From: Amycolatopsis decaplanina DSM 44594
GTDB taxonomy: Bacteria > Actinomycetota > Actinomycetes > Mycobacteriales > Pseudonocardiaceae
Assembly (NCBI RefSeq): GCF_000342005.1
Contig: NZ_AOHO01000043.1
Coordinates: forward strand, 62,001 to 126,000
DNA: 64,000 nucleotides
Direction: 5' to 3'
Part shown: piece by piece, positions 47,262 to 57,609 of the stretch
Numbering within the stretch: position 1 is the first letter of the stretch
How the letters are laid out: each line of letters begins with the position of its first letter
Notes under the pieces: generated by a model
The model's input: only the letters and a program-made list of their open reading frames with translations
Told to the model about the DNA's origin: nothing
The model's database searches: none
Position numbers and translations under genes: made by a program

Positions 47262-48389
47262 TTACCTAGAACGGCGTAACGCACGCCACCCGATCAGGTG
47301 TTTTCTTACTTGCCGTGGCGACATTCGGAAAAGCGCCGACATTGCTTCAGCGGTCTCCGGAACATCTTCGCGACCGCTGGTGAAAGCGCGCTGGAGCCGG
47401 GTGGGCAAGGTGAAGAACAGATCGAAGAACACCGGGACCAGTTCGGGCGGCATTCCGCACAGCGCCCGCAGCCCGTGCCGCCGCAACGCGTGCACTGTGC
47501 GCGCCGAGGACGGCCACAGCGCCCCCTGAGCGGCTGACGAGGCGGCGGCGGGACCTCGATCCCAAGCCTGGGCGACCGCGTCGGCGACCGGTTCCGCGAG
47601 CCGCACCGACGTCGCGACGCTGTACCCGGTCGCCGGATGCACCAGAGCGGCGGCGGCCCCGAACGGCACCGTCCGGCCGCGCCGGGGCACCGGCAGGTCG
47701 AGCACGATCCGCACGCGCTCCTCGGGCCCGTGTGACGTCAGCCCGGCGGCCCGCAGCCGAGCGCGCAGCCGTGCCGCCAGGACGTCCAGCGGCAGGCCGG
47801 GTTTGCGGGCCAGCGAGGTCTCCTCGACCAGGACGGTGCCGTCGCCGAGCGGCAGTACATACAGGAATCCGGACTCGGTCTTCCGCCAGTCCATGAACAC
47901 GGCGGTGTCCGGACTGTCGACCAGGCGCAGCGCGTCCTCGGCGGGAAGGACGACGCCGAACGCCGTCTGTTCGTACCGGTCGCCACGCGGCCGGGCGCCG
48001 GTGGCGTCGACGTACAGACCTGTCGCGAGGACCCGTCCGTCTTCGAGACGCACCGACGAGCCCCGCCGGCCGTGGTCCACGCCGGACACCGTCCCGGCGA
48101 CGACGTCGTAGCCGCCGTCGAGCCACTCGCGCAGGCCGGCGTTGTCCATCACCAGGTACTGCCGATCGAGGACGTGCGGCCCGGTCCCGAAGGCGAGCGT
48201 GGTCGAAGGCGCGCACGCGACGGCGCTTTCGGGCAGCGCGGGCAGTTCGTCGGCCCACAGTCCGTAGGTCGCCCGCCAGCGTCTGCCCGGCGCCGGGTCG
48301 ATCAGGACCGTCGCCAGGCCGCGCCGGGCGCAGGCACGCGCCAGCGCCCGTCCGGCCGGGCCTCCGCCCGCGATCACCACGTCCGCCAC
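47262..48389 (-). CDS. Lycopene cyclase (CrtY/CrtL-type)
   Basis: 375 residues. FAD-binding N-terminus VVIAGGGPAGRALARACARRG, then YGLWADELP, DRQYLVMDNAGLREWL, VDATGARPRG, VFMDWRK and the C-terminal HPATGYSVATSVRLA block, all lycopene beta-cyclase signatures. It closes rings on lycopene to give beta-carotene-type pigment. No crtE, crtB or crtI lies nearby, so lycopene must come from another locus. Convergent with nothing; the dgt gene is divergent. Confidence 0.93.
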   Translation of the reverse strand: MADVVIAGGGPAGRALARACARRGLATVLIDPAPGRRWRATYGLWADELPALPESAVACAPSTTLAFGTGPHVLDRQYLVMDNAGLREWLDGGYDVVAGTVSGVDHGRRGSSVRLEDGRVLATGLYVDATGARPRGDRYEQTAFGVVLPAEDALRLVDSPDTAVFMDWRKTESGFLYVLPLGDGTVLVEETSLARKPGLPLDVLAARLRARLRAAGLTSHGPEERVRIVLDLPVPRRGRTVPFGAAAALVHPATGYSVATSVRLAEPVADAVAQAWDRGPAAASSAAQGALWPSSARTVHALRRHGLRALCGMPPELVPVFFDLFFTLPTRLQRAFTSGREDVPETAEAMSALFRMSPRQVRKHLIGWRALRRSR

Positions 48390-48485
48390 CTGGGCAGTGT
48401 CTCAAAGCGCGCCGGCCAACCGACCTCGGCTTGAGACACACCCTGGACAACTCATCGTGCCGCCGCGACGGATACGGTGTGACGC

Positions 48486-50048
48486 ATGGAACAGAGGGAC
48501 CCGAGGACGTGGCGGCGAGATCCGGAGAGCGAGAGCGCCGGGTTCACCGACCTCGCCACGAGCCCGTTCCGGATCGACCGGGACCGGATCGCCGCGTCGC
48601 CGTTCTTCGCCAGGCTCGGTGGCGTGACGCAGGTGGTCAGCGCCGGCGGTTCCGGGCTGCTGCACAACCGGCTCACGCACAGCCTCAAGGTCGCGCAGGT
48701 CGCGCGCGCCATCGCCGAGCGGATCAACGCGACCAGCGATTCCGCCGAACTCGCCGCGAAACTGGGCGGCTGCGACCCGGACGTCGCCGAAGCCGCTTCG
48801 CTCGCGCACGATCTGGGGCATCCGCCGTTCGGGCATCTGGGGGAGCAGACCCTGGACCGGATCGCCCGGCACCGGTTCGGCCTCGCCGACGGCTTCGAGG
48901 GCAACGCGCAGTCGTTCCGGATCATCACCACCACCGACGTGCGCGGCCCGTCCGCGTCCGGGCTCGACCTCACCACGGCGGTGCGCGCCGCGGTGCTGAA
49001 GTACCCGTGGGCGCGGTTGCACGTGCCCGATCCGCATCCGACGTCGATGGACGTCCAGCCGCGCGGCGCGGCCGAACCCGCCGACGCCCCTGGAACCGGC
49101 GCGAGCAAGTTCTCCGCCTACAGCACCGAACTCGACGACTTCACCCAGGCGCGGGCCCCGTTCGCAGGCCGGATCGAACCCTGGCAGCAGACCGTCGAAG
49201 CGTCCGTGATGGACACCGCCGACGACATCGCCTACGCCATCCACGATCTCCAGGACTTCCACCGGATCGGCGTCCTGCAGCACGCGCCGGTCGCCGCCGA
49301 GTTCACCGGCTGGGTCGACCACGCGGTGGAACTGGCCGGGCTGGACGACGCGACCTTGACCGCCGAACGGCGGCTGCCCGGCCGTTCACTGGAACGGCTG
49401 CGCCGCCGGATGCACGCCAAGGATGGCTGGATCGTCGACGACGACGCTTTCACCAGCGCCGTCGCCCGTGTGCGCGCCGAACTCGTCGACGGCCTGCTCG
49501 CCACCGGTTTCGACGGTTCCATCGAGGCCGAACAGGCCACCGCGGCCTTTTCCGCGAAGTGGACCGCGCGGCTCGTCGACGGCGTCCAGGTGGTGGCTTC
49601 GCCCTCGACCCGGACAGGGCATCTCACGCTGCGGCCCGCGCAGTGGCACGAGGTGCAGGTGCTGAAATTCGTGCACCGGCGGTTCGTACTGCTCCGCCCG
49701 GAACTCGCGCTGCACCAACGCGGGCAGGCGAGCCTGGTGACCACGCTGGTCGACGCGCTCGACGCGTGGCTGCTCGACCGCGACGAGTTCTACCGGCTCC
49801 CGCGGCGGCTGCACGATCTGGTCGAGCTGGCGCGGGCGGAGTTCAGCGAACTCGCGCGGACTTCGCCGGAACTGCTCATCGGAGCGACCGGGGAACCGGT
49901 GACCGGTGCCGACGCCGTGCGCGGTCTGGCGCGAGGGCGGGCGGTCGTCGACTTCGTGGCGTCGCTGACGGACAAGCAGGCGGTCACCCTTTTGGACGGC
50001 TTGTCCGGTCGTGCTTCGCAACCTTGGTCGGACTCGTTCGTCCTGTAG
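48486..50048 (+). CDS. dgt: Deoxyguanosinetriphosphate triphosphohydrolase-like protein
   Basis: 520 residues of the HD superfamily. The metal-binding motif is split as RLTHSLKVAQVARA and SLAHDLGHPPFGHLGEQTLDRIA; a further conserved VMDTADDIAYAIHDLQDF follows. It removes the triphosphate from dNTPs, keeping nucleotide pools in balance. The length and C-terminal helical extension match the dGTPase-like type 2 family. Followed by a truncated piece of the 46-bp palindrome (CTCGTGAGTGG near 50052). Confidence 0.93.
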   Translation: MEQRDPRTWRRDPESESAGFTDLATSPFRIDRDRIAASPFFARLGGVTQVVSAGGSGLLHNRLTHSLKVAQVARAIAERINATSDSAELAAKLGGCDPDVAEAASLAHDLGHPPFGHLGEQTLDRIARHRFGLADGFEGNAQSFRIITTTDVRGPSASGLDLTTAVRAAVLKYPWARLHVPDPHPTSMDVQPRGAAEPADAPGTGASKFSAYSTELDDFTQARAPFAGRIEPWQQTVEASVMDTADDIAYAIHDLQDFHRIGVLQHAPVAAEFTGWVDHAVELAGLDDATLTAERRLPGRSLERLRRRMHAKDGWIVDDDAFTSAVARVRAELVDGLLATGFDGSIEAEQATAAFSAKWTARLVDGVQVVASPSTRTGHLTLRPAQWHEVQVLKFVHRRFVLLRPELALHQRGQASLVTTLVDALDAWLLDRDEFYRLPRRLHDLVELARAEFSELARTSPELLIGATGEPVTGADAVRGLARGRAVVDFVASLTDKQAVTLLDGLSGRASQPWSDSFVL

Positions 50049-50238
50049 GCCTCGTGAGTGGCCGCGCGATTACCCTGAACGGCCCACGACCTGCCGCCGA
50101 ATTCGGAAAATCCCATTCCGACGTCACTCGAACGGCGCCTGCCGCCGGTGCGCGCCCGGTACTTAGCTGGATTCAACCGGTGATTGCCGGCGTCGATCGG
50201 CGTGAGTCGGGGCACGCGCCTAGGAATCGGAGGCGCAC

Positions 50239-53157
50239 GTGCGTCCAACCCGTTCGGGTAGGGGAAAAAGGACGATACTGACCGCAGGCATGGCGGCACT
50301 CGTCACCGCGCTCGGCCTGGTCACTCCGTCCCTCGCGGCGGCGGAAACCGACCAGTCGCCGGACGTGTTCTCCGAGAACACCATCCGGCAGATCGAGGCC
50401 CTGCAGGACATCAAGAAGGGCCTGAGCGCCGACGAGTCCAAAGTGGACAGCCGGCTGCTCGTCGAACAGAAACTGCGCGCACAGCGCATGCCGGCCTCGG
50501 CGGTCCCCGCACTGGCCTCCGGCGCGAACGTCTCCGCGGCCGGTACCGTGCTCGTGGACATCCGGGGCCAGGTCTCGGACGAACTCCTGAAGACCCTGCG
50601 TGAATCCGGTGCGGGGATTCGCGCGGTCTCGGCCCGCTACGGCAGCGTCCGCGCCGAGGTCCCGCTGAACGCGGTCCCGGCGATCGCCGGGCGCGAGGAT
50701 GTCAAGAGGGTCGAAACCGCCAACGAGGCGTTCACCGCCCGCCAGTTGGCCGAACCCGCCACCGCGGGCAAGCGGGAAAGCAAGGAAGAGAAAGCCGCGC
50801 GGATCGAGGACGAGCTGAAGAAGGCCGTCGAGGCGAAGGGACATACGGGCATCGCCGCCGGGCCGATCACCAGCGAAGGCGACCGCGTGCACAACGCCGA
50901 CATCGCGCGCCGGCAGTTCGGCGTCACCGGCGTCGGCACCAAGATCTGCGCGCTGTCCGACGGCGTCGACTCGCTCGCGGCCTCGCAGGCACGCGGCGAA
51001 CTCCCGACGGGCGTCGACGTCATCCCCGGTCAGGAGGGTAGCGGGGACGAGGGCACCGCGATGCTCGAGATCATCCACGATCTCGCGCCGAACGCCTCGC
51101 TCGGATTCGCCAGCGCGTTCAACTCCGATGCCGGCTTCGCCGACAACATCCGCAAACTGCGGTTCGACGCACACTGCGACGTCATTGTCGACGACGTCCT
51201 GTACTTCAAGGAATCACCGTTCCAGGACTGGATCATCGCCCAGGCCGTGAACGACGTGACCGCCAATGGCGCGCTGTACTTCTCCTCGGCGGGCAACGAG
51301 GGCAACGTCGCCAACGGTACTTCAGGCCACTGGGAAGGCGACTTCGTCGACTCCGGCAAGAGCGTCGGCAAGTACGCCGGTACCGCGCACAACTTCGCCG
51401 GTGCCGCGGGCAACCAGATCTTCGAACCGATCTCGAACGCGTCCTCGGCGGGTGTACCGGTCACGCTGTTCTGGTCGGATCCCCTGGGCGCCTCGAACAA
51501 CGACTACGACCTGTACCTGCTTGACGTGGCGGGCAACATCGTGGCCGTCAGCCAGGACAACCAGACCGGCACCCAGGACCCCTACGAGCGGGTGAACACG
51601 CCCGCGTTCGGCGGCACCGGACTCCGGCTGGCGATCGTCAAGTTCTCCGGCGAGGGCCGCTACCTGTCGCTGTCCGCGCTGCGCGGCCGTTTCTCCGACT
51701 CGGCCGACGGCCTCAAGGCCTACACCACCCCAGGCGTGACCGTCGGCCACTCGGCCGCGCGGGACGCGTTCAGCGTCGCGGCGGCTCCGGCGGCCAAGGC
51801 GTTCCCCAGGGACCTCGAACCGGGTGACCCGGCCAACCCGGCGGGCCCGTTCCCGGGCGAATTCGGTGCGGCCACCAAGGTCGAACGGTTCACTTCGGAC
51901 GGTCCGCGGCGAGTGTTCTACCAGGCCGACGGCACGCCGATCACCCCTGGCAACGTGTCCGGGACCGGAGGTGAGGTCCGCGCCAAACCGGACATCACCG
52001 CGGCCGACGGCGTCTCCACCAGCGTCACCGGCTTCACCACGTTCTACGGCACGTCGGCCGCCGCGCCGCACGCCGCCGCGATCGCGGGTCTGGTGCTCTC
52101 GGGCAATCCGGGGCTGCCCCCGGACGAGGTGCGCCAGGCGCTGATCAACACCGCCGTCGACATCCTGACCCCTGGCCGCGACAACACCAGCGGCGCCGGC
52201 GTCATCCTCGCCGACAAGGTGCTCGCCCACACCGGTGCCAGTCCCCAGCCGCTGGCGATAGCGGGCCAGCCGACGGTCACCCCGGCCGACGGCGGTTCCG
52301 TGCTCGACCCGGGTGACACCGCCAAGGTGACGCTGCCGGTGACCAACCGGGGCGACGGCACGGCGACGTCGACCAGCGTCGTGCTCACCAGCCCGACCCC
52401 CGGTGTCACGGTGGCGCCGCGGTCGAAGTCGTACGGCGCGATCAGCCCCGGGCAGACCGGCGTGAACGACTTCACCATCACCGTCCCCGCCACGCAGGAA
52501 CTCGGTGTTCCGGTGGTGCTGAACGCCCGCGTGACCTTCGCGGGTTCGTACTCGCCGACCACGGCCACGTTCTCGCTGCCGGTCGGCACCCCGTCGCCGG
52601 TGACGCGGAACTTCGCCTACACCGGTGACGCCGTGGCGATCCCGGACAGCAACCCGATCGGCGCGACCGTGCCGATCACGGTGAGCGGGGTCGGGCGCGC
52701 GTCGAAGCTGACGTTCTCGGTGGACGGGGCGACCTGCAACACCGACGAGACCTCGACGACCGTCGGCATCAACCACTCGTACGTAGGTGACCTGGTCGGC
52801 ACGCTGACGTCGCCCTCGGGCGCGAAGGCGACCATGTTCCAGCGCAGCGGCGGCTCGGGCAACAACCTGTGCCAGGTCGTTTTCACCGACGACGCGGCGA
52901 CCGCGTTCAGATCGGTGACCTCGGCGAACGCCCCGTTCACCGGCACCTACAAGCCGGCGCAGCCGCTCGGAGGCCTGACCACCGGCACGATGGCCGACGG
53001 CACCTGGAAGTTCACCGTGGTCGACGTCGCCGGTGGCGACACCGGGTCGATCCGCTCGGTCTCCTTGCACATCAACGGTTACGTTCAGCCCGGGATGGCT
53101 GAGCGGCCGGCGGGTGTCGGGAAGTCGGTCGGTCGGGGGCCGGTGAAGCCGGTCTAG
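50239..53157 (+). CDS. Secreted S8-family (subtilisin-like) protease with P-domain
   Basis: 972 residues. GTG start after CGGAGG; signal peptide ~1-36 ending SLAAA. A propeptide-like region follows (~37-215), then the S8 domain: Asp in CALSDGVDSL (D241), SSAGNEG oxyanion region, and Ser in GTSAAAPHAAAIAGL (S606). At the place of the usual HGT motif stands DEGTAMLEIIHDLAP (E271), so Glu replaces the catalytic His, as in sedolisins. C-terminal CARDB-like repeat (~675-790), then a proprotein-convertase P-domain (~795-955). Secreted, monocistronic, hairpin downstream. Confidence 0.9.
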   Translation: MRPTRSGRGKRTILTAGMAALVTALGLVTPSLAAAETDQSPDVFSENTIRQIEALQDIKKGLSADESKVDSRLLVEQKLRAQRMPASAVPALASGANVSAAGTVLVDIRGQVSDELLKTLRESGAGIRAVSARYGSVRAEVPLNAVPAIAGREDVKRVETANEAFTARQLAEPATAGKRESKEEKAARIEDELKKAVEAKGHTGIAAGPITSEGDRVHNADIARRQFGVTGVGTKICALSDGVDSLAASQARGELPTGVDVIPGQEGSGDEGTAMLEIIHDLAPNASLGFASAFNSDAGFADNIRKLRFDAHCDVIVDDVLYFKESPFQDWIIAQAVNDVTANGALYFSSAGNEGNVANGTSGHWEGDFVDSGKSVGKYAGTAHNFAGAAGNQIFEPISNASSAGVPVTLFWSDPLGASNNDYDLYLLDVAGNIVAVSQDNQTGTQDPYERVNTPAFGGTGLRLAIVKFSGEGRYLSLSALRGRFSDSADGLKAYTTPGVTVGHSAARDAFSVAAAPAAKAFPRDLEPGDPANPAGPFPGEFGAATKVERFTSDGPRRVFYQADGTPITPGNVSGTGGEVRAKPDITAADGVSTSVTGFTTFYGTSAAAPHAAAIAGLVLSGNPGLPPDEVRQALINTAVDILTPGRDNTSGAGVILADKVLAHTGASPQPLAIAGQPTVTPADGGSVLDPGDTAKVTLPVTNRGDGTATSTSVVLTSPTPGVTVAPRSKSYGAISPGQTGVNDFTITVPATQELGVPVVLNARVTFAGSYSPTTATFSLPVGTPSPVTRNFAYTGDAVAIPDSNPIGATVPITVSGVGRASKLTFSVDGATCNTDETSTTVGINHSYVGDLVGTLTSPSGAKATMFQRSGGSGNNLCQVVFTDDAATAFRSVTSANAPFTGTYKPAQPLGGLTTGTMADGTWKFTVVDVAGGDTGSIRSVSLHINGYVQPGMAERPAGVGKSVGRGPVKPV

Positions 53158-53167
53158 TCCTCTAGCT

Positions 53168-53224
53168 GTTTGAAGGCGGAACTCGCGTGCTTGGAGGCCG
53201 CACTCGTGAGTTCCGCCTTCAAAC
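53168..53224. terminator. Hairpin after the S8 protease gene
   Basis: Arms GTTTGAAGGCGGAACTC and GAGTTCCGCCTTCAAAC are perfectly complementary over 17 bases, starting ten bases beyond the stop. Further GAGTTCC/CACGCGAGT fragments follow to 53260, suggesting a decayed second copy. Confidence 0.8.
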
Positions 53225-53293
53225 ACGCGAGTTCCGGGCCTGAGCACGCGAGTGCGGGGTTGCTGATCCGGCCGAGCCCCGTACTTTGGACCC

Positions 53294-53962
53294 ATGGCGA
53301 GGGAGCGGCAGGTGGCGGGCGGAGGACGGGCGGTCGAAATCGCCCCGGACCGCCTCGAAGGCTGGTACGCCCGTTTCGCCGTCCGAAACGAGGGCGTCCG
53401 CTCGACAGAACTCACGGCGGAGACCGTGACGGTCATCGCGGACAACGGCGTCGTCGCCGTCGCGACCGTACCTTTCGGACCGCTGAAGGCAGAAGGGACA
53501 ACGGCGGGCCTGGCCGTCGCCCCGCTCATCGAACACGCGCTGATCTCGCGGAGGATCGCGCTCCTGCTGGTGCGCCGCGGCGGGCACAGCGTCGGGATCG
53601 CGCGCGGGGGAGTGATCGTCCAGTCCAGAACGGACCGCCATCTCGTCCAAGGCCGGTCCGCGGCGGGTGGCTGGTCACAGCAGCGGTTCGCGCGGCGCAG
53701 GGAAGGACAGGCGCGCGTCGCGCTTCGTTCCGCCGCGGAAGACGCCTTCGAGGTGCTCGTCCCACAACTGTCCGAAGTGGACGCTGTGGTACTCGGCGGC
53801 GATCGCCGGGCGTTGGAATCACTGCGCGAGGACAGGCGGCTGGCGCCGTTGTTCCAGCGTGCCGAACCGCGTGTCCTCGACATCGCCGAACCACGCCGGA
53901 CGGTGCTCGAAGACGCGGCGGAACGGGCGGTCGCGGTCGCAATCACCCTGTCCGGGCCGTGA
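53294..53962 (+). CDS. acVLRF1-type peptidyl-tRNA hydrolase (Vms1-like release factor)
   Basis: 222 residues. The motif GRSAAGGWSQQRFARRREGQARVAL matches the VLRF1/Vms1 release-factor domain, with its GG-SQQRFARRREGQ core, as in the actinobacterial acVLRF1 family. Such proteins release nascent chains from obstructed 50S subunits by cutting peptidyl-tRNA, using the Gln in place of the GGQ motif. It is followed 143 bases later by an ABC-F gene, another ribosome-rescue or protection factor. Soluble; no membrane part. Confidence 0.88.
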   Translation: MARERQVAGGGRAVEIAPDRLEGWYARFAVRNEGVRSTELTAETVTVIADNGVVAVATVPFGPLKAEGTTAGLAVAPLIEHALISRRIALLLVRRGGHSVGIARGGVIVQSRTDRHLVQGRSAAGGWSQQRFARRREGQARVALRSAAEDAFEVLVPQLSEVDAVVLGGDRRALESLREDRRLAPLFQRAEPRVLDIAEPRRTVLEDAAERAVAVAITLSGP

Positions 53963-54002
53963 CGTCGGGCACGGTCGGATAAAACCGCTCGACACCGGCC
54001 CG

Positions 54003-54008
54003 TACACT
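54003..54008 (+). promoter_or_regulatory. Possible -10 box (TACACT) of the ABC-F leader
   Basis: TACACT lies eight bases before the leader GTG, placing transcription start at or next to that GTG. An AT-rich ATAAAA stands ~20 bases upstream (53979-53984), in roughly the position expected of a WhiB7-type promoter. Suggestive only. Confidence 0.4.
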
Positions 54009-54015
54009 GACTTTC

Positions 54016-54036
54016 GTGGACATCCTCTTGGAGTAG
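54016..54036 (+). CDS. Leader peptide MDILLE (putative)
   Basis: GTG GAC ATC CTC TTG GAG TAG encodes six residues. No ribosome-binding site precedes it, so it would be leaderless if transcription begins at the GTG. It is followed directly by a GC-rich hairpin and then the ABC-F gene, the arrangement of ribosome-mediated attenuators: an antibiotic-stalled ribosome on this peptide would alter downstream folding. Confidence 0.55.
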   Translation: MDILLE

Positions 54037-54077
54037 CTCCTCGCCGGCCCGTCGGCCGGCGAGTCGAAGCTGTCCAC
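54016..54077 (+). promoter_or_regulatory. Putative attenuator: alternative hairpins before the ABC-F gene
   Basis: A 10-bp stem CTCGCCGGCC/GGCCGGCGAG (54040-54063, loop CGTC) can act as terminator. GGAG-TAG-CTCC (54030-54040) overlaps its left arm and could form a competing stem. GTGGACA (54016-54022) can also pair with TGTCCAC (54071-54077), enclosing the region. Mutually exclusive folds of this kind fit attenuation of an antibiotic-resistance ABC-F gene. Confidence 0.6.
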
Positions 54078-54105
54078 TCATCCACCCCTTGTACCGGGAG
54101 TTCCC

Positions 54106-55734
<1,629 letters not shown>

Positions 55735-55912
55735 GAACTGCGTCCGTTCGGGTGCTTGATCGATGCCATCCGGCCACTGAAATGGCCCAATGTGATCGCG
55801 GTTTCAGCAGTTTTGCGCTCGTCGTCTGGCATTCCGGCGCTCAGTGTTCGATCATTGCGGCGACAGGGGCCGTTATGTGGCCCAGAACACTCTCGGCGGG
55901 AAGGCGATCGAC

Positions 55913-56122
55913 GTGGCTGATCTCAAGAAAGGCGCGCGGATCACCGGCAACACGCGTGACAAGCTGGCCGCTGACCTGAAGAAGAAATACGAGAAGGGCT
56001 CGAGCATCCGCGCCCTCGCGGAGTCCACGGGTCGCTCGTACGGGTTCGTGCACCGGGTCCTCTCGGAGTCCGGTGTCCAGTTGCGAGGCCGTGGCGGTGC
56101 CACCAGGGTCAAGAAGAAGTAG
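55913..56122 (+). CDS. Small helix-turn-helix protein
   Basis: 69 residues, very basic at the C-terminus (RGRGGATRVKKK). The core KYEKGSSIRALAESTGRSYGFVHRVLSESGVQLRGRGG is a HTH resembling resolvase/Sin3-like recognition domains, and the whole protein is a conserved actinobacterial type annotated only as HTH protein. GTG start after GGGAAGG; a longer reading from 55844 seems unlikely. Its stop codon directly abuts that of the convergent membrane gene. Confidence 0.85.
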   Translation: MADLKKGARITGNTRDKLAADLKKKYEKGSSIRALAESTGRSYGFVHRVLSESGVQLRGRGGATRVKKK

Positions 56123-57463
56123 TCACGAGGAAGTAGCGGACTGCTGCGCGGGGGGCGCAGTTCCCTTTCGAGGGACCGCTGTTTCACGGGTCTCGGCGGC
56201 CTGGAAGGCCAGCCTGGCCCCCAGCAGAACCAGCGGATACACCAGGTACCCGTACCTCGTCGCCGGAGTGAGCAGGATCAACGCGCAGAGCCCGACAGCC
56301 ATGCGCATGAGCGCGTCCGAACCGGTCTCGGGAGGTCGGCGCACCAGCCAGATCAGGATCGCGACGGCAGCGATCCCGAGCAGGGCGAAGGAAATCGCCG
56401 TGCCGACTGGGCCGAGCGAGGCGATGAGGTGGCCGGGCAACGGGCTCGCCGCCGGTGACTTGATCACGCCCATTCCCAGGGGGAACCGGAAGACGTGCTC
56501 GACGAACGCCTTGGGGTCCACCAGGTAGACGGGGATGTGCAGGACGAGGGTCGTCACCACGAGCGCCGCGGCGAATCCGCTCAGGGCGCGAGGACCACGC
56601 CGCGTGATCAACAGGACACCCAGCACCACCACCGCGGGCGCGACGATGAGTTTCGCGCTGACCACCAGCGCCAGCACCAGACCCGACAGGACCGCGCGGC
56701 CGGTCGTGGCCAGCGCGAAGGACAGCACCAGCAGACCGGCGATGGCCAGATCCGGGCCGGCGACCGCCCAGGTCAGCGCGGTCAGCGGGCAGGCCACGGC
56801 GAGTTGTGCCGCGCTGACCGGGATTTTCGGCCACTTCAGCAACCGCAGCGTGAGCAGTACGCACGCGACGGCCGCCAGCGCGAACATCCAGCGCGCGTCG
56901 GTGAGGGCGTGGGCGATCGGCCCGCCGCCGGGCTGCGCCGATGTGGCCCCGGCGGGGAAAAGTGTGTCGGCCAGAGCGCGCGGCAGGCCGAAGACCGTCA
57001 TCACCGGGCCGTATGGCGTGTAATCGTTTACTTCCGCCGCGCGACCGAGCGCGGTGACGTCGACGTACGGCGTTCCGTTCTCCAGAAGGAGTTTCGCCGA
57101 CCGTTCGATCACCCAGACCTCGGGCTGCGCGGCCCACGAGTTCGGCGTGACGAGCCAGTCCACTCCGGTCAGACGGCGAATGACGAGCATTCCCAACGGA
57201 AGGATCATCGCGAACAGGCCGATGGCGCCGATACCGATCCACCGCGAACCGAGCGCGCCGGGCAGGCGTTTGCCGCGCCGGGCGGCGACCGTCAGCCAGC
57301 CGGTGTGGACCACGGCGAGGCCGTAACCCGCTACGGCGAAGTTCGCCCACACGCGATAGCCGTAGAATTCCGCGATGGCGGTGTTCGCGATGGCGAAGAT
57401 CAGGCAGCCCGTGTAGAAGACCAGGTCGATGGTCAGTCGCCGCCGGTCTGGGTCCTTGGTCAC
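56123..57463 (-). CDS. GT87/DUF2029-like polytopic membrane protein (probable mannosyltransferase)
   Basis: 446 residues with about 11 membrane helices and GTG start. A large loop after the third helix contains NSWAAQPEVWVIERSAKLLLENGTPYVDVTAL and NDYTPYGPVMTVFGLPRAL, with the pattern of GT-C/GT87 polyprenol-phosphate-sugar-using enzymes; the C-terminus is Arg/Ala-rich and cytoplasmic. Likely adds sugars to a cell-envelope glycolipid. The precise donor and acceptor are unknown. Confidence 0.75.
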   Translation of the reverse strand: MTKDPDRRRLTIDLVFYTGCLIFAIANTAIAEFYGYRVWANFAVAGYGLAVVHTGWLTVAARRGKRLPGALGSRWIGIGAIGLFAMILPLGMLVIRRLTGVDWLVTPNSWAAQPEVWVIERSAKLLLENGTPYVDVTALGRAAEVNDYTPYGPVMTVFGLPRALADTLFPAGATSAQPGGGPIAHALTDARWMFALAAVACVLLTLRLLKWPKIPVSAAQLAVACPLTALTWAVAGPDLAIAGLLVLSFALATTGRAVLSGLVLALVVSAKLIVAPAVVVLGVLLITRRGPRALSGFAAALVVTTLVLHIPVYLVDPKAFVEHVFRFPLGMGVIKSPAASPLPGHLIASLGPVGTAISFALLGIAAVAILIWLVRRPPETGSDALMRMAVGLCALILLTPATRYGYLVYPLVLLGARLAFQAAETRETAVPRKGTAPPAQQSATSS

Positions 57464-57609
57464 CGGTTCAGGCTACCGACGTGGCGACATCCGCCGGAAA
57501 GAGGACGCGGAAACCGGGAAGCATCCGGTGTGCTCCGGTGTTGGTCATGCTTATATCCGGGAAAACTCTCGACTAATATCGAGGTTTTGGGGGCGAAGAG
57601 AGGGTTCTC

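Noticed and set aside
50049..50238. A further copy of the 46-bp palindrome after dgt
   Set aside because: Only the first 11 bases (CTCGTGAGTGG) are present; the rest does not pair. Noted as a truncated remnant only.
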